From contig NZ_BAABBA010000001.1 in the NCBI RefSeq assembly GCF_039537705.1, forward strand, positions 1 to 64,000: DNA of 64,000 nucleotides. The letters run 5' to 3'. Source of the stretch: Georgenia daeguensis (GTDB lineage Bacteria; Actinomycetota; Actinomycetes; Actinomycetales; Actinomycetaceae). A program made the translations under genes and the position numbers. This document shows positions 56,709 through 64,000 of the stretch, piece by piece. Under the pieces are notes generated by a model. The model ran no database searches and was not told the DNA's origin. It saw only the letters and a list, made by a program, of their open reading frames with translations. Every line of letters begins with the position of its first letter. Within the stretch, counting starts at the first letter, position 1.

Positions 56709-58591
56709 GGCCGCACCACCGCCAGAGGCCGGACCGGCTCCGGCGAGACGTCACCGCCGCGCCCGGTGGCCTCGCCGTCACGGGTGCCGGCCGGGGTCCC
56801 GGGCACGCCTGCCGGGCCGCCGTCCGCCATCGCGAGCAGCACGTCGGCGGCCTCGGCGAGGTCGGTCGCGACGATGTCGGCGGCGGCGACCTCCTCCGCG
56901 CGGGTCTGGGCAGTCGGGACCAGCACCGCGCGGGCGCCGGCGGCGCGGGCGGCGTCGACGTCGGCGCCGATGTCCCCCACGACAGCGCACTCGTACGGCG
57001 CCACACCGAGGGCGGCCGCCGCGCGCAGCACCAGGAGCGGCCCGGGCTTGCGGCAGGCGCAGCCGTCCCCGGGACCGTGGGGGCAGTGCTGCACGGTGTC
57101 CAGCCCGCCGACCTCGGCCCGCACGCGCTCGTTGACCGCGGCGACATCGTCCTCGGTGAGCAGGCCACGCGCGACGCCGGACTGGTTGGTGACCAGCCCG
57201 GTGCGCAGGCCGGCGGCGCGGAGGCGGCGCAGCGCGTCGAGCGCGCCGTCGACGACCCGCACCCGGTCGGGGTCACCGTTGTAGGGGACGTCGTGGACGA
57301 GGGTGCCGTCACGGTCGAAGAGCACGGCGCGCAACGGCGGCGGCCAGGCGGCGACGCCGGCACGGTAGTCCAGCGTCCCACGGCCCCGGTGCCACACCGC
57401 CAGCCAGGGGATGAGTGCGCTCGTGGCCGCCATGCGGCCCCACTCCCGCACCCACCCGTCCTGGCCCGGGCGCGGCCCGGGGGCGATGCGCCGCCCGGCG
57501 AACTCCGCGGTCAGGGCCGCCCACGCGGTCCCCGCCACGAGCGCGGGCGTAGACCGGCGCAGCGCCGAGAAGTGCTGCTGCGCAGATGAAGTCGTCCCAG
57601 GAGCACTTGTTCGTCCCAGAAGCACTTCTCGGCCGCTGCTGGCCCGTCGACGCACCGCGGCGCGGGCGACGTACGCGGCGCGGGCGGCGTACGCGCCGCC
57701 CGCAGCGTTGCTGGCACCCGCGGCGTCGGTGGCGTTGGCGGTGGCGGCGCTGACGACTGCGGCGACCGCTGCGACCCCCGCCACCACCGTGGCGACGTGC
57801 CAGCGGAAGCGCCCCCGCCCAGTCTCGGCCTCCTGCCGCCACGCGGGCCCGTGCAGCGCGCGCATGAGGGCGTCGGACCGTGCCCCGGCCTGCATGCGCA
57901 GGCTCACCGCCCAGTCGGCCGGGCGGGCGGGGTGGACGATCGACCGCGAGCCGTGCTCGAGGCGCCAGCCGGCGCGCCGCACCCGCAGGGCGAGGTCGGC
58001 GTCCTCCCGGTAGGCGCGGGGGAACCGCTCGTCGAAGCCGGCCACGGCGGCGAGGGCCGTGCGCCGGTAGGCCATGTCCGCCGTCGCCCACCGGGCGGTC
58101 TCGAGGCCGGCGGTGTTGCGCTCCCAGTCGGTGGGGCGCCGGTGCGCCGGCAGCGGCACGTGGATGCGGCCCTGGTTCCCGCCGACGTCGTCACCGGCGG
58201 ACGCCAGGTCGGCGCCGAGGCGGCGAGACCACTCACGCGGGAGGAGGACGTCGTCGTCGAGGAAGGCCACCCACTCGGCGGACGCCGTGCGCCAGCCGGC
58301 GTTGCGGGCGGCGGCGGGGCCCCGGCCGCCCGAGCGGATGATCCGCACCGGCCACGGCAGCGCGGGCACGTCGAGGCCCGGCGGGACGGCGACCTCGGGG
58401 GCCACGGCGGCCTCCGGTCCGGCCACGAGCGGCGTGGTGGGGTCGAGCGGCCGGTCGTCGACCAGCACCACCTCGGCCGGCGCCACGTGCCCGGGATCAC
58501 GGGCCTGGGCGGCGAGGGAGTCCAGCAGCACCCGCAGCGACGGCCGCCCGATCGTGGGCACCACGACGGCGTAGCCGGGCGCGGCGGTCAC
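56705..58591 (-). CDS. Fusion: family 2 glycosyltransferase + GmhB-like HAD phosphatase
   Basis: A 628-residue protein. Residues 1-260 are a GT2 domain: VVVPTIGRPSLRVLLDSL, FLDDDVLLPREW (DxD) and YREDADLALRVRRAGWRLEHG. A linker of about 140 residues has Ala-rich repeats and an in-frame inverted-repeat element. The last 200 residues are a HAD phosphatase: VLFDRDGTLVHDVPYNGDP (DxDGT), LVTNQSGVARG and the zinc-loop CPHGPGDGCACRKPGP typical of GmhB. The HAD domain should remove the C7 phosphate of heptose-1,7-bisphosphate, so the ADP-heptose pathway is complete. GTG start, 4-nt overlaps. Confidence 0.9.
   Translation of the reverse strand: MTAAPGYAVVVPTIGRPSLRVLLDSLAAQARDPGHVAPAEVVLVDDRPLDPTTPLVAGPEAAVAPEVAVPPGLDVPALPWPVRIIRSGGRGPAAARNAGWRTASAEWVAFLDDDVLLPREWSRRLGADLASAGDDVGGNQGRIHVPLPAHRRPTDWERNTAGLETARWATADMAYRRTALAAVAGFDERFPRAYREDADLALRVRRAGWRLEHGSRSIVHPARPADWAVSLRMQAGARSDALMRALHGPAWRQEAETGRGRFRWHVATVVAGVAAVAAVVSAATANATDAAGASNAAGGAYAARAAYVARAAVRRRASSGREVLLGRTSAPGTTSSAQQHFSALRRSTPALVAGTAWAALTAEFAGRRIAPGPRPGQDGWVREWGRMAATSALIPWLAVWHRGRGTLDYRAGVAAWPPPLRAVLFDRDGTLVHDVPYNGDPDRVRVVDGALDALRRLRAAGLRTGLVTNQSGVARGLLTEDDVAAVNERVRAEVGGLDTVQHCPHGPGDGCACRKPGPLLVLRAAAALGVAPYECAVVGDIGADVDAARAAGARAVLVPTAQTRAEEVAAADIVATDLAEAADVLLAMADGGPAGVPGTPAGTRDGEATGRGGDVSPEPVRPLAVVRP
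57565..57632. repeat. 68-bp inverted-repeat element inside the GT2-HAD gene
   Basis: CCGAGAAGTGCT (57565-57576) and AGCACTTCTCGG (57621-57632) are perfect 12-bp inverted arms. Between them, TCGTCCCAGgAGCACTT and TCGTCCCAGaAGCACTT form a direct repeat. The element is read in frame as part of the linker (EVLLGRTSAPGTTSSAQQHF). It looks like a small palindromic mobile repeat that landed in the gene. Confidence 0.75.
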
Positions 58592-60282
58592 AGGGCGACC
58601 CCGGCCGCCTCGTGGACGCGGTCCGCACCGGCGAAGAGCATGGACCGCCTCACGAGGTGGGGCCCCATCACCAGGACGTCCACCGGGGCGGACCCGAAGA
58701 GCTCCAGGGCGTCACGCGGGTCGTCGACCATGGGCCGGCCGGCGGTGTTGAGCGAGGTGTTGACCACCACCGGAAGCCCGGTGCGCCGGTAGAAGGCCTG
58801 AATCATCGCGCCGAGCCGTGGCTGGGTGGCCGGGTCGACGGTCTGGATGCGGGCGGTGCCGTCCACGTGGACGACGGCGGGGATCCGGTCGCGCCAGAGC
58901 GGGTCGACGTCGTGGACGAACAGCATGTACGGGCTCGGGACCGGCCCGCCGGAGAAGATCTCCGCGGCGTGGTCGGCGAGCACCATGGGGGCGACCGGAC
59001 GGAACTGCTCGCGTCCCTTGACGTCGTTGAGCCGCTCCAGGTTCGCCGCCACCCCGGGGTTGGCGAGGAGCGAGCGCTGCCCCAGCGCCCGCGGCCCGAA
59101 CTCGCTGCGGCCGTCGAACCAGGCGACGACGCCGTTGTGGGCCAGGACCTCGGCCACCTGCTCGTCGAGGTCGTCCGGGGTCGTGAACGGCACGGCGGCC
59201 CCGCGCAGCCAGGATGCGAGCTCGTCATCCGACCACTGCCGTCCGAGCGCCGCCGAGGGCATCGGGGCGGTGGTCTCACCGCGGTCCGCCGCCGCCTGGA
59301 GCGCGGCGCCGAGGGCGGTGCCGGCGTCGCCCGCCGCGGGCTGGACCCACACCTCCTCGAACGGCGTCTCGCGCCAGATCCGTGAGTTCGCCACGCAGTT
59401 CAGGGCGGTGCCGCCGGCCATGGTCAGGACGCGGTCGCCCGTGCGCTCGTGCAGCCACCGCGCGAGGTCCACGAGGACCTCCTCGAGGCGAGCCTGCACG
59501 GAGCAGGCGAGGTCGGCGTGGACGCCCCGCCAGGCCTGCTCGTCAAGGTGGGCGTCCCGGTCGCGGGCGGGTGCCCACCGCGACCAGTCGGGAATGGGCG
59601 CCTGGAAGCCGCCGTCGTCCGTGGCCCGGATCGTCTCGCGCAGCTCCTCGAGGTACCGCGGCTCGCCGTAGGAGGCCAGCGCCATGACCTTGTACTCGTC
59701 GGAGGAGCGCAGGAAGCCGAGGTGCTCGGTGAGGGACTCGTAGAGCAGGCCGAGGGAGTGGGGAAGGTCCTGGGTGGCGAGGACCTCCAACGAGCCGCCG
59801 GTGTAGCGGCCCGAGAGGTGGGAGGCGTGCTCGCCGCGCCCGTCGAGGACCAGGACGCTGCTGCGCTCGAAGGGCGAGGCCAGCGCGCCCGACGCCGCGT
59901 GCGCGACGTGGTGCGGGACGAAGCGGACCTTCTCCGGGTCCAGGCCGGGCAGCGCCGCGGCGAGGAACTGCGGGGCGCGCCGCGCGTAGGTCTGGCGCAG
60001 GTCGTCCCACGGGTCGACCAGGCCGAGCTCGTCGGCGGGCCGGGCGAGCGCCGGGTCGTAGGAGTAGGCGACGACGTCGAGGTCCCGGGGGGCGAGCCCC
60101 GCCGCCTTCAGGCACCACCGCATCGACAGCTCCGGCAGCTCCCACGCCGCGAAGGGCACGGGGCGCTTGCCGTGCTTGCGTCGGGAGAACCGCTCCTCCT
60201 CCGCGGCGGCGACGATCTGGCCGTCGATCACCAGCGCGGCGGAGGGATCGTGGAACAGGGCGTTGACACCGAGGATGCGCAT
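58588..60282 (-). CDS. NodU/TobZ-type carbamoyltransferase
   Basis: A 564-residue enzyme, first gene of the heptose operon. The N-terminal YgjD-like domain begins MRILGVNALFHDPSAALVIDGQIVAAAEEERFSRRKHG and includes FVPHHVAHAASGAL with the metal-binding histidines. The C-terminal carbamoyl-transfer domain has GRSEFGPRALGQRSLLANP and PVVVNTSLNTAGRPMVDDPRDAL. It moves a carbamoyl group from carbamoyl phosphate, through carbamoyl-AMP, to a hydroxyl group of a small molecule or sugar. It is probably the decoration step for the heptose glycan. The divergent region to 60408 carries paired palindromes. Confidence 0.94.
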   Translation of the reverse strand: MRILGVNALFHDPSAALVIDGQIVAAAEEERFSRRKHGKRPVPFAAWELPELSMRWCLKAAGLAPRDLDVVAYSYDPALARPADELGLVDPWDDLRQTYARRAPQFLAAALPGLDPEKVRFVPHHVAHAASGALASPFERSSVLVLDGRGEHASHLSGRYTGGSLEVLATQDLPHSLGLLYESLTEHLGFLRSSDEYKVMALASYGEPRYLEELRETIRATDDGGFQAPIPDWSRWAPARDRDAHLDEQAWRGVHADLACSVQARLEEVLVDLARWLHERTGDRVLTMAGGTALNCVANSRIWRETPFEEVWVQPAAGDAGTALGAALQAAADRGETTAPMPSAALGRQWSDDELASWLRGAAVPFTTPDDLDEQVAEVLAHNGVVAWFDGRSEFGPRALGQRSLLANPGVAANLERLNDVKGREQFRPVAPMVLADHAAEIFSGGPVPSPYMLFVHDVDPLWRDRIPAVVHVDGTARIQTVDPATQPRLGAMIQAFYRRTGLPVVVNTSLNTAGRPMVDDPRDALELFGSAPVDVLVMGPHLVRRSMLFAGADRVHEAAGVAL

Positions 60283-60367
60283 GAGTGGCGGCCTTTCCCG
60301 TCGTCGTGCACAGTCGGGGCGGTGTCCTCCGGCGGCTGCCGGGGAACGTGTGGACCACTGTGGAGGC

Positions 60368-60395
60368 GAGAAGCGCTTCTCGCACTTCGAAGTGC
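60368..60395. promoter_or_regulatory. Two abutting 14-bp palindromes in a divergent promoter
   Basis: GAGAAGCGCTTCTC (60368-60381) and GCACTTCGAAGTGC (60382-60395) are each perfect 14-bp palindromes, placed end to end between the heptose operon (minus) and the aldehyde dehydrogenase gene (plus, start 60408). They could be operators for a dimeric regulator of both. The second overlaps the leader next to the ribosome site (GGGAGGA). Confidence 0.5.
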
Positions 60396-60407
60396 TCGGG
60401 AGGACTC

Positions 60408-61880
60408 GTGAGCAGCACGCAGACCGTCCAGACCCCGCCTCTCTTCGCCGCGCCGCGGCGCCTGGGGACCCATCTCGTCGGCGGGGAGGAGGTCGCGGCG
60501 GCGGGAGAACGTGAGCTCACCCGCGCCGACCCGGCCACCGGCGAGCCGGCCTGGACGGTGGTGCCCGCCACCGACGCGGAGGTCGCCTCCGCCGTCGACG
60601 CCGCGGCGGAGGCCGCCAGGGCGTGGCGGCGGACCCCGCCGGCCGAACGGGCCGCCGCGCTGCGGGAGGCGGCCGCCGCCGTGCGTGCGGCCGCGGACGA
60701 CCTCGGCTCGCTCCTCACCGCGACCACCGGCCGGCTGATCGGCCAGGCCCGCGAGTCCGCCGTCGTCGCCGCCGACCTCCTCGACGAGGCCGCCACCACC
60801 GGGCTGGGTGCCACCGGGCGCACGCTGGCGGGAGCGCCCGCCACCCTGGACGTGGTGCGCCGCGAGCCGCACGGGGTGGTCGCCGTCGTCACGCCGTGGA
60901 ACGACCCCTTCCCCACGGCGGCGGGTCTGCTGGCCGCCGCCCTGATCACCGGCAACACGGTGGTCCACAAGCCGTCCGAGCGCAGCGCCGCACCGGGGTG
61001 GGAGCTGGCGCGGCTGATCGCCGGGGCGCTCCCCGCGGGGGTGCTCAACGTGGTGAACGGCGACGGCGGCACGGGAGCGGCGCTGGTCGCGGACCCCCGG
61101 GTCGCCCTGGTGGCGCAGGTCGGCTCGACGGCGGTGGGGCGGGAGATCGCGGCGCGGGTCGGCGCCCGGGGCGGGCGGGTGCTGCTGGAGAACGGCGGCA
61201 AGGACCCGATCGTCGTCGACGCCGGTGTCGACCCCGCGTGGGCGGCCGGGCAGATCGCGCTCGGCGCGTTCACCAACACCGGGCAGATCTGCACGTCGGT
61301 CGAGCGCGTCTACCTGCACGAGGCGGTGGCCGAGGACGTGCTCGGCGAGCTGGTGCGTATCGCGGAGGCCATGCGCGTGGGGGACCCCGCCGACCGGGCC
61401 ACGGAGCTCGGCCCGCTCGTCGACGAGGTGCAGCTAGCGGTGGTGGACGAGCACGTCTCGGCCGCTTTGGCCGCGGGCGCGGAGGCCCTCGCCGGCGGCT
61501 CCCGGCGCGACGGCGCGGGCTGCTTCTACCCCGCGACCGTGCTGGACGGGTGCACCGCGGACATGGCCGTGATGACGGAGGAGACCTTCGGGCCCGTCGC
61601 CGCGGTGACGCGCGTGGCGGACTTCGACGAGGCGCTGCGGCTCGCGGACGCCGGCCGGTACGGGCTCGCCGCCACCGTGCTCACTCCCGACCTCGCGCAC
61701 GCACTGCGCGCGGCGGAGGAGCTGGAGGTCGGAACGGTGAAGGTGAACGCGGTGTTCGGCGGGGCGCCCGGCGGTTCGGCGGACCCGCGGAAGGACAGCG
61801 GCGCGGGCGCCGGGTACGGGCCCGACCTGCTCGCGGCGATGACGGTGCTCAAGACCGTCCACCTGGAGGCGGCGCACTGA
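60408..61880 (+). CDS. Aldehyde dehydrogenase family protein
   Basis: A 490-residue NAD(P)-dependent dehydrogenase. VVAVVTPWNDPFPTAAGLLAAALITGNTVVHKPSE is the cofactor domain, VLLENGGKDPIVV the general-base Glu region, and FTNTGQICTSVERVYLHE the catalytic Cys loop. TEETFGPVAAVTRVADFDEALRLA and the usual C-terminal bridge follow. The substrate is uncertain, in the succinate-semialdehyde/aldehyde range. GTG chosen because GGGAGGA precedes it; the longer upstream extension is not family-like. Divergent from the carbamoyltransferase gene. Confidence 0.93.
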   Translation: MSSTQTVQTPPLFAAPRRLGTHLVGGEEVAAAGERELTRADPATGEPAWTVVPATDAEVASAVDAAAEAARAWRRTPPAERAAALREAAAAVRAAADDLGSLLTATTGRLIGQARESAVVAADLLDEAATTGLGATGRTLAGAPATLDVVRREPHGVVAVVTPWNDPFPTAAGLLAAALITGNTVVHKPSERSAAPGWELARLIAGALPAGVLNVVNGDGGTGAALVADPRVALVAQVGSTAVGREIAARVGARGGRVLLENGGKDPIVVDAGVDPAWAAGQIALGAFTNTGQICTSVERVYLHEAVAEDVLGELVRIAEAMRVGDPADRATELGPLVDEVQLAVVDEHVSAALAAGAEALAGGSRRDGAGCFYPATVLDGCTADMAVMTEETFGPVAAVTRVADFDEALRLADAGRYGLAATVLTPDLAHALRAAEELEVGTVKVNAVFGGAPGGSADPRKDSGAGAGYGPDLLAAMTVLKTVHLEAAH

Positions 61881-62053
61881 CAGTGGGGCGATGACGGCGG
61901 CTTCCTGACGCGGCTACCTCGCGCGGCGCCCCTGACGGCGGCGTCCTGACATTGGCGTCCTGACGTTGGCGTCCCCCCGGGCGGCGTCCTCACGGTCCGC
62001 GCCCGCCGCGCGGGCGCGCTGCGTCATCATGGGTCACGAGGGTGGTGAGGCCC

Positions 62054-63241
62054 ATGAGCTCGTGGCGAGTGGTCCCGGCGGTCTTCCTGGCACTGGCGCT
62101 CGGGTCGTGCGCGGGCACCGGTGCCGATGGCCGGCCGAGCGCCGTCGTGCCCGGTGCGACAGGCGGTGCGACCGGTTCCTCGGCGAGCGACTCTCCGTCG
62201 GCGCCGACTGCCGCCGGCGAGCCCAGCTCCGCGCCGGGCACCCCGTCTGCCGGCGGCGCACCGGCCGCCGCGGCGGAGCCCGGTGTCCTCGTCACGGACC
62301 TTCTCTCGCCGTGGGGGCTGGACTTCCTTCCCGACGGCGACGCTCTCGTCACCGAGCGCGACACCGGCCGCGTGCTGCGGGTCGCGCCGGACGGCACGGT
62401 GACGGAGCTGGGCACCGTGCCCGGCGTCAGCCACGGGGGCGAGGGTGGGCTGCTCGGGATCGCCGTCGCCCCGGACGTCGAGCGCAGCGGGCACGTCTTC
62501 GTCTACGCCACCACCGACGCGGACAACCGGGTGCTGCGCATGCGCCTGGTGGGCGACAGCCTCGAGCCTGACGCCGTGATCGTGGAGGGCATCCGGCGGG
62601 CGGGCAACCACAACGGCGGGCGACTGGCGTTCGGGCCCGACGGGTTCCTCTACGTCACCACCGGGGACGCCGGCGAGCCCTCGAACGCCCAGGACGTCGC
62701 CTCCCTCGGCGGGAAGATCCTCCGGGTGGACGCCGACGGGCGGCCCGCACCGGGAAACCCGTTCGACGGCTCCCCGGTCTGGTCCTACGGCCACCGGAAC
62801 GTCCAGGGCATCGGGTGGGACCCGGCCGGGCGGATGTACGCCAGCGAGTTCGGGCAGAACACCTACGACGAGCTCAACCTCATCGAGCCGGGCGGCAACT
62901 ACGGCTGGCCCGAGGTGGAGGGCGCGGGCGGCGTCGCGGGCTTCGTCGACCCGCTCCGCCAGTGGTCCACGGACGAGGCCTCACCCAGCGGCCTCGCCGT
63001 CACGGGCGGGCAGGTCTACCTGGCGGCGCTGCGCGGCGAGTCGCTGTGGCGGGTGCCGCTGACCGGCGACGGCGGCACGGGTGAGCCGGTCCGGCTCCTG
63101 GAGGGCGAGTACGGGCGGCTGCGGGCCGTCGAGCCGGACGCGGCCGGCAACCTGTGGCTGCTCACGTCGAACCGGTCCCGAGGGAACCCGGTGCCCGAGG
63201 ACGACCGGATCGTCGTGGTGGACCCGGCCGCCCTCGGTTGA
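62054..63241 (+). CDS. PQQ-dependent sugar dehydrogenase, soluble GDH/Hhip family lipoprotein
   Basis: A 395-residue exported protein. The signal peptide ends with lipobox LALGSC, so it is a lipoprotein, followed by a disordered Ser/Ala/Pro tether of about 55 residues. The domain is a six-bladed propeller: PWGLDFLPDGDALVTERDTGRV, VSHGGEGGLLGIAVAPD (catalytic His), NHNGGRLAFGPDGFLYVTTGDAG and YGHRNVQGIGWDPAGRMYASEFG. It oxidises aldoses such as glucose if PQQ is available; no PQQ synthesis genes are in the window. GTGs at 62042 and 62045 are alternative starts. Confidence 0.92.
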   Translation: MSSWRVVPAVFLALALGSCAGTGADGRPSAVVPGATGGATGSSASDSPSAPTAAGEPSSAPGTPSAGGAPAAAAEPGVLVTDLLSPWGLDFLPDGDALVTERDTGRVLRVAPDGTVTELGTVPGVSHGGEGGLLGIAVAPDVERSGHVFVYATTDADNRVLRMRLVGDSLEPDAVIVEGIRRAGNHNGGRLAFGPDGFLYVTTGDAGEPSNAQDVASLGGKILRVDADGRPAPGNPFDGSPVWSYGHRNVQGIGWDPAGRMYASEFGQNTYDELNLIEPGGNYGWPEVEGAGGVAGFVDPLRQWSTDEASPSGLAVTGGQVYLAALRGESLWRVPLTGDGGTGEPVRLLEGEYGRLRAVEPDAAGNLWLLTSNRSRGNPVPEDDRIVVVDPAALG

Positions 63242-63301
63242 CTGGGTTGAGCGACGAGGTGGCAGTTCGCCGGTGAGGGAATGACCTCTCGACCGCTGAC
63301 G

Positions 63302-64000
63302 TCAGCTGGTCTCGTCGTCGTGACGGCGCCGGCTGGAGCGGTCCCGCCTCGGGGACCCGTCTTCGGCCCCGGCGGAGGTCTCACCGAGGTCCTGTGTGCG
63401 CCCGCGGGACTCGCGCAGCGCCCGGCCCTTCTCGATGTCCTCCTTGGCCTGCTTGGCCTTCTTGTCGCTGGCCTTGGTGTCGCGCGGCGGCAGCTGCACG
63501 GACTCCTCGGCGGGGATGCCGGCCTGGAGCTCGCGGCCCCGCTCAAGCTCGGCGTCGAACTCGGCACCGAAGAGCAGCGCAAGGTTCAGGATCCACAGCA
63601 GCAGCAGGAAGATGATGACGCCGGCCAGCGCCCCGTAGGTCTCGCTGTAGCTCTCCCCGCCGGCGGAGCTGACGTACAGGCCGAGGGCGAGGGCGGCGAG
63701 GGCCGCCACCAGTATCGCGATGAGGGCACCGGGGCTGACCCACCGGAACTTGGGCATCTTCACGTTCGGGGTCACGTAGTAGAGCAGGGCGATCGTGACC
63801 ACCACGATGAGCAGCAGGACCGGCCACTTGGCGATGCCCCACACCAGCAGCGCCTGGTCGCCGAGCCCGATGAGCCCGCCGATCGCCTCGGCCACCGGCC
63901 CGGAGACCACGAGGATCACCGCGGCCATGGCCACGAGGATGAGCATCGCGAGGGTGAGCAGATACATCACCGGCCGGAGCTTCCACATCGGCCGACCCTC
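63302..64000 (-). CDS. YihY/virulence factor BrkB family membrane protein, 5' part outside window
   Basis: 232 codons of a longer gene cut by the window edge. The frame runs out at 64000 with EGRPMWKLRPVMYLLTLAMLILVAMAAVILV, which is the middle of YihY proteins. Visible parts are four TM segments, the family motif FRWVSPGALIAILVAALAALALGLYVS and ETYGALAGVIIFLLLLWILNLALLFGAEFDAELERGR, then a long charged Lys/Arg/Glu cytosolic tail. Function unknown, possibly transport or envelope-related. It is convergent with the sugar dehydrogenase gene. Confidence 0.92.
   Translation of the reverse strand, partial: EGRPMWKLRPVMYLLTLAMLILVAMAAVILVVSGPVAEAIGGLIGLGDQALLVWGIAKWPVLLLIVVVTIALLYYVTPNVKMPKFRWVSPGALIAILVAALAALALGLYVSSAGGESYSETYGALAGVIIFLLLLWILNLALLFGAEFDAELERGRELQAGIPAEESVQLPPRDTKASDKKAKQAKEDIEKGRALRESRGRTQDLGETSAGAEDGSPRRDRSSRRRHDDETS

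Noticed and set aside
1..64000. tRNA, rRNA, prophage or integrative element
   Set aside because: No tRNA-like cloverleaf, rRNA core, integrase, phage structural gene or attachment-type repeat was found by reading the window.

Overview
The window is 64 kb of very GC-rich DNA with dense, mostly overlapping genes, many GTG starts, short ATGA/GTGA junctions and several apparently leaderless genes. Class II ribonucleotide reductase, DUF222/HNH nuclease genes, an MhuD-like heme oxygenase, GAF-ANTAR and GntR/YtrA regulators all point to an actinobacterium, probably of the Micrococcales (Georgenia/Cellulomonas-like). The sequence alone does not fix the genus. I saw no rRNA, tRNA, CRISPR array, intact insertion sequence or prophage.

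Region 1 (1-5 kb): the tail of a DUF222/HNH gene, an MFS transporter whose 3' end overlaps a convergent RNase Z gene, a rhodanese, an M23 peptidase, and a GntR regulator behind a PduO-type cobalamin adenosyltransferase. Region 2 (5-15 kb): a cobalamin riboswitch leads an operon for a DUF4430 (transcobalamin-C-like) surface protein, EcfT, a fused two-domain ECF ATPase and a candidate S component. Then come CorA, a membrane protein and, behind paired NrdR boxes, the B12-dependent ribonucleotide reductase nrdJ. B12 import, B12 adenosylation and a major AdoCbl user therefore lie within 10 kb. Region 3 (15-20 kb): a quinol-type NO reductase gene runs into a membrane protein with a transposase-like Cys4 module, a slipin (SPFH) protein and a small two-TM protein.

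Region 4 (20-47 kb) is mixed housekeeping and accessory content: FGGY kinase, CspA, acyltransferase, aldo/keto reductase, CYTH protein, MhuD-like heme oxygenase with a His/Gly-rich tail, GNAT, and a compact minus-strand cluster of a ribbon-helix-helix protein, three microproteins and a DUF4097 protein. It continues with patatin, an ECF sigma factor and its membrane partner, a YbdK ligase, GAF-ANTAR, two paralogous family-2 glycosyltransferases, two zinc alcohol dehydrogenases, an epimerase with an unusual C-terminal helical domain, an MMPL exporter divergent from MarR, and a UDP-glucuronate decarboxylase-like epimerase.

Region 5 (47-64 kb): a DUF222/HNH gene with a possible LexA box and a C-terminal 57-bp repeat array. 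Next is a nine-gene minus-strand operon (49029-60282) in which all eight junctions are 4-nt overlaps. It encodes a complete ADP-D,D-heptose pathway (GmhA, HldE, and a GmhB-like HAD domain fused to a GT2), two GT9 heptosyltransferase-like enzymes, two other glycosyltransferases, an SDR and a NodU/TobZ-type carbamoyltransferase. I infer a heptose-containing, possibly carbamoylated glycoconjugate in a Gram-positive organism; this is the most notable system here. Five of its nine genes carry in-frame tandem-repeat insertions, and one carries an inverted-repeat element in frame. The window ends with an aldehyde dehydrogenase, a PQQ-type sugar dehydrogenase lipoprotein and a truncated YihY membrane protein.
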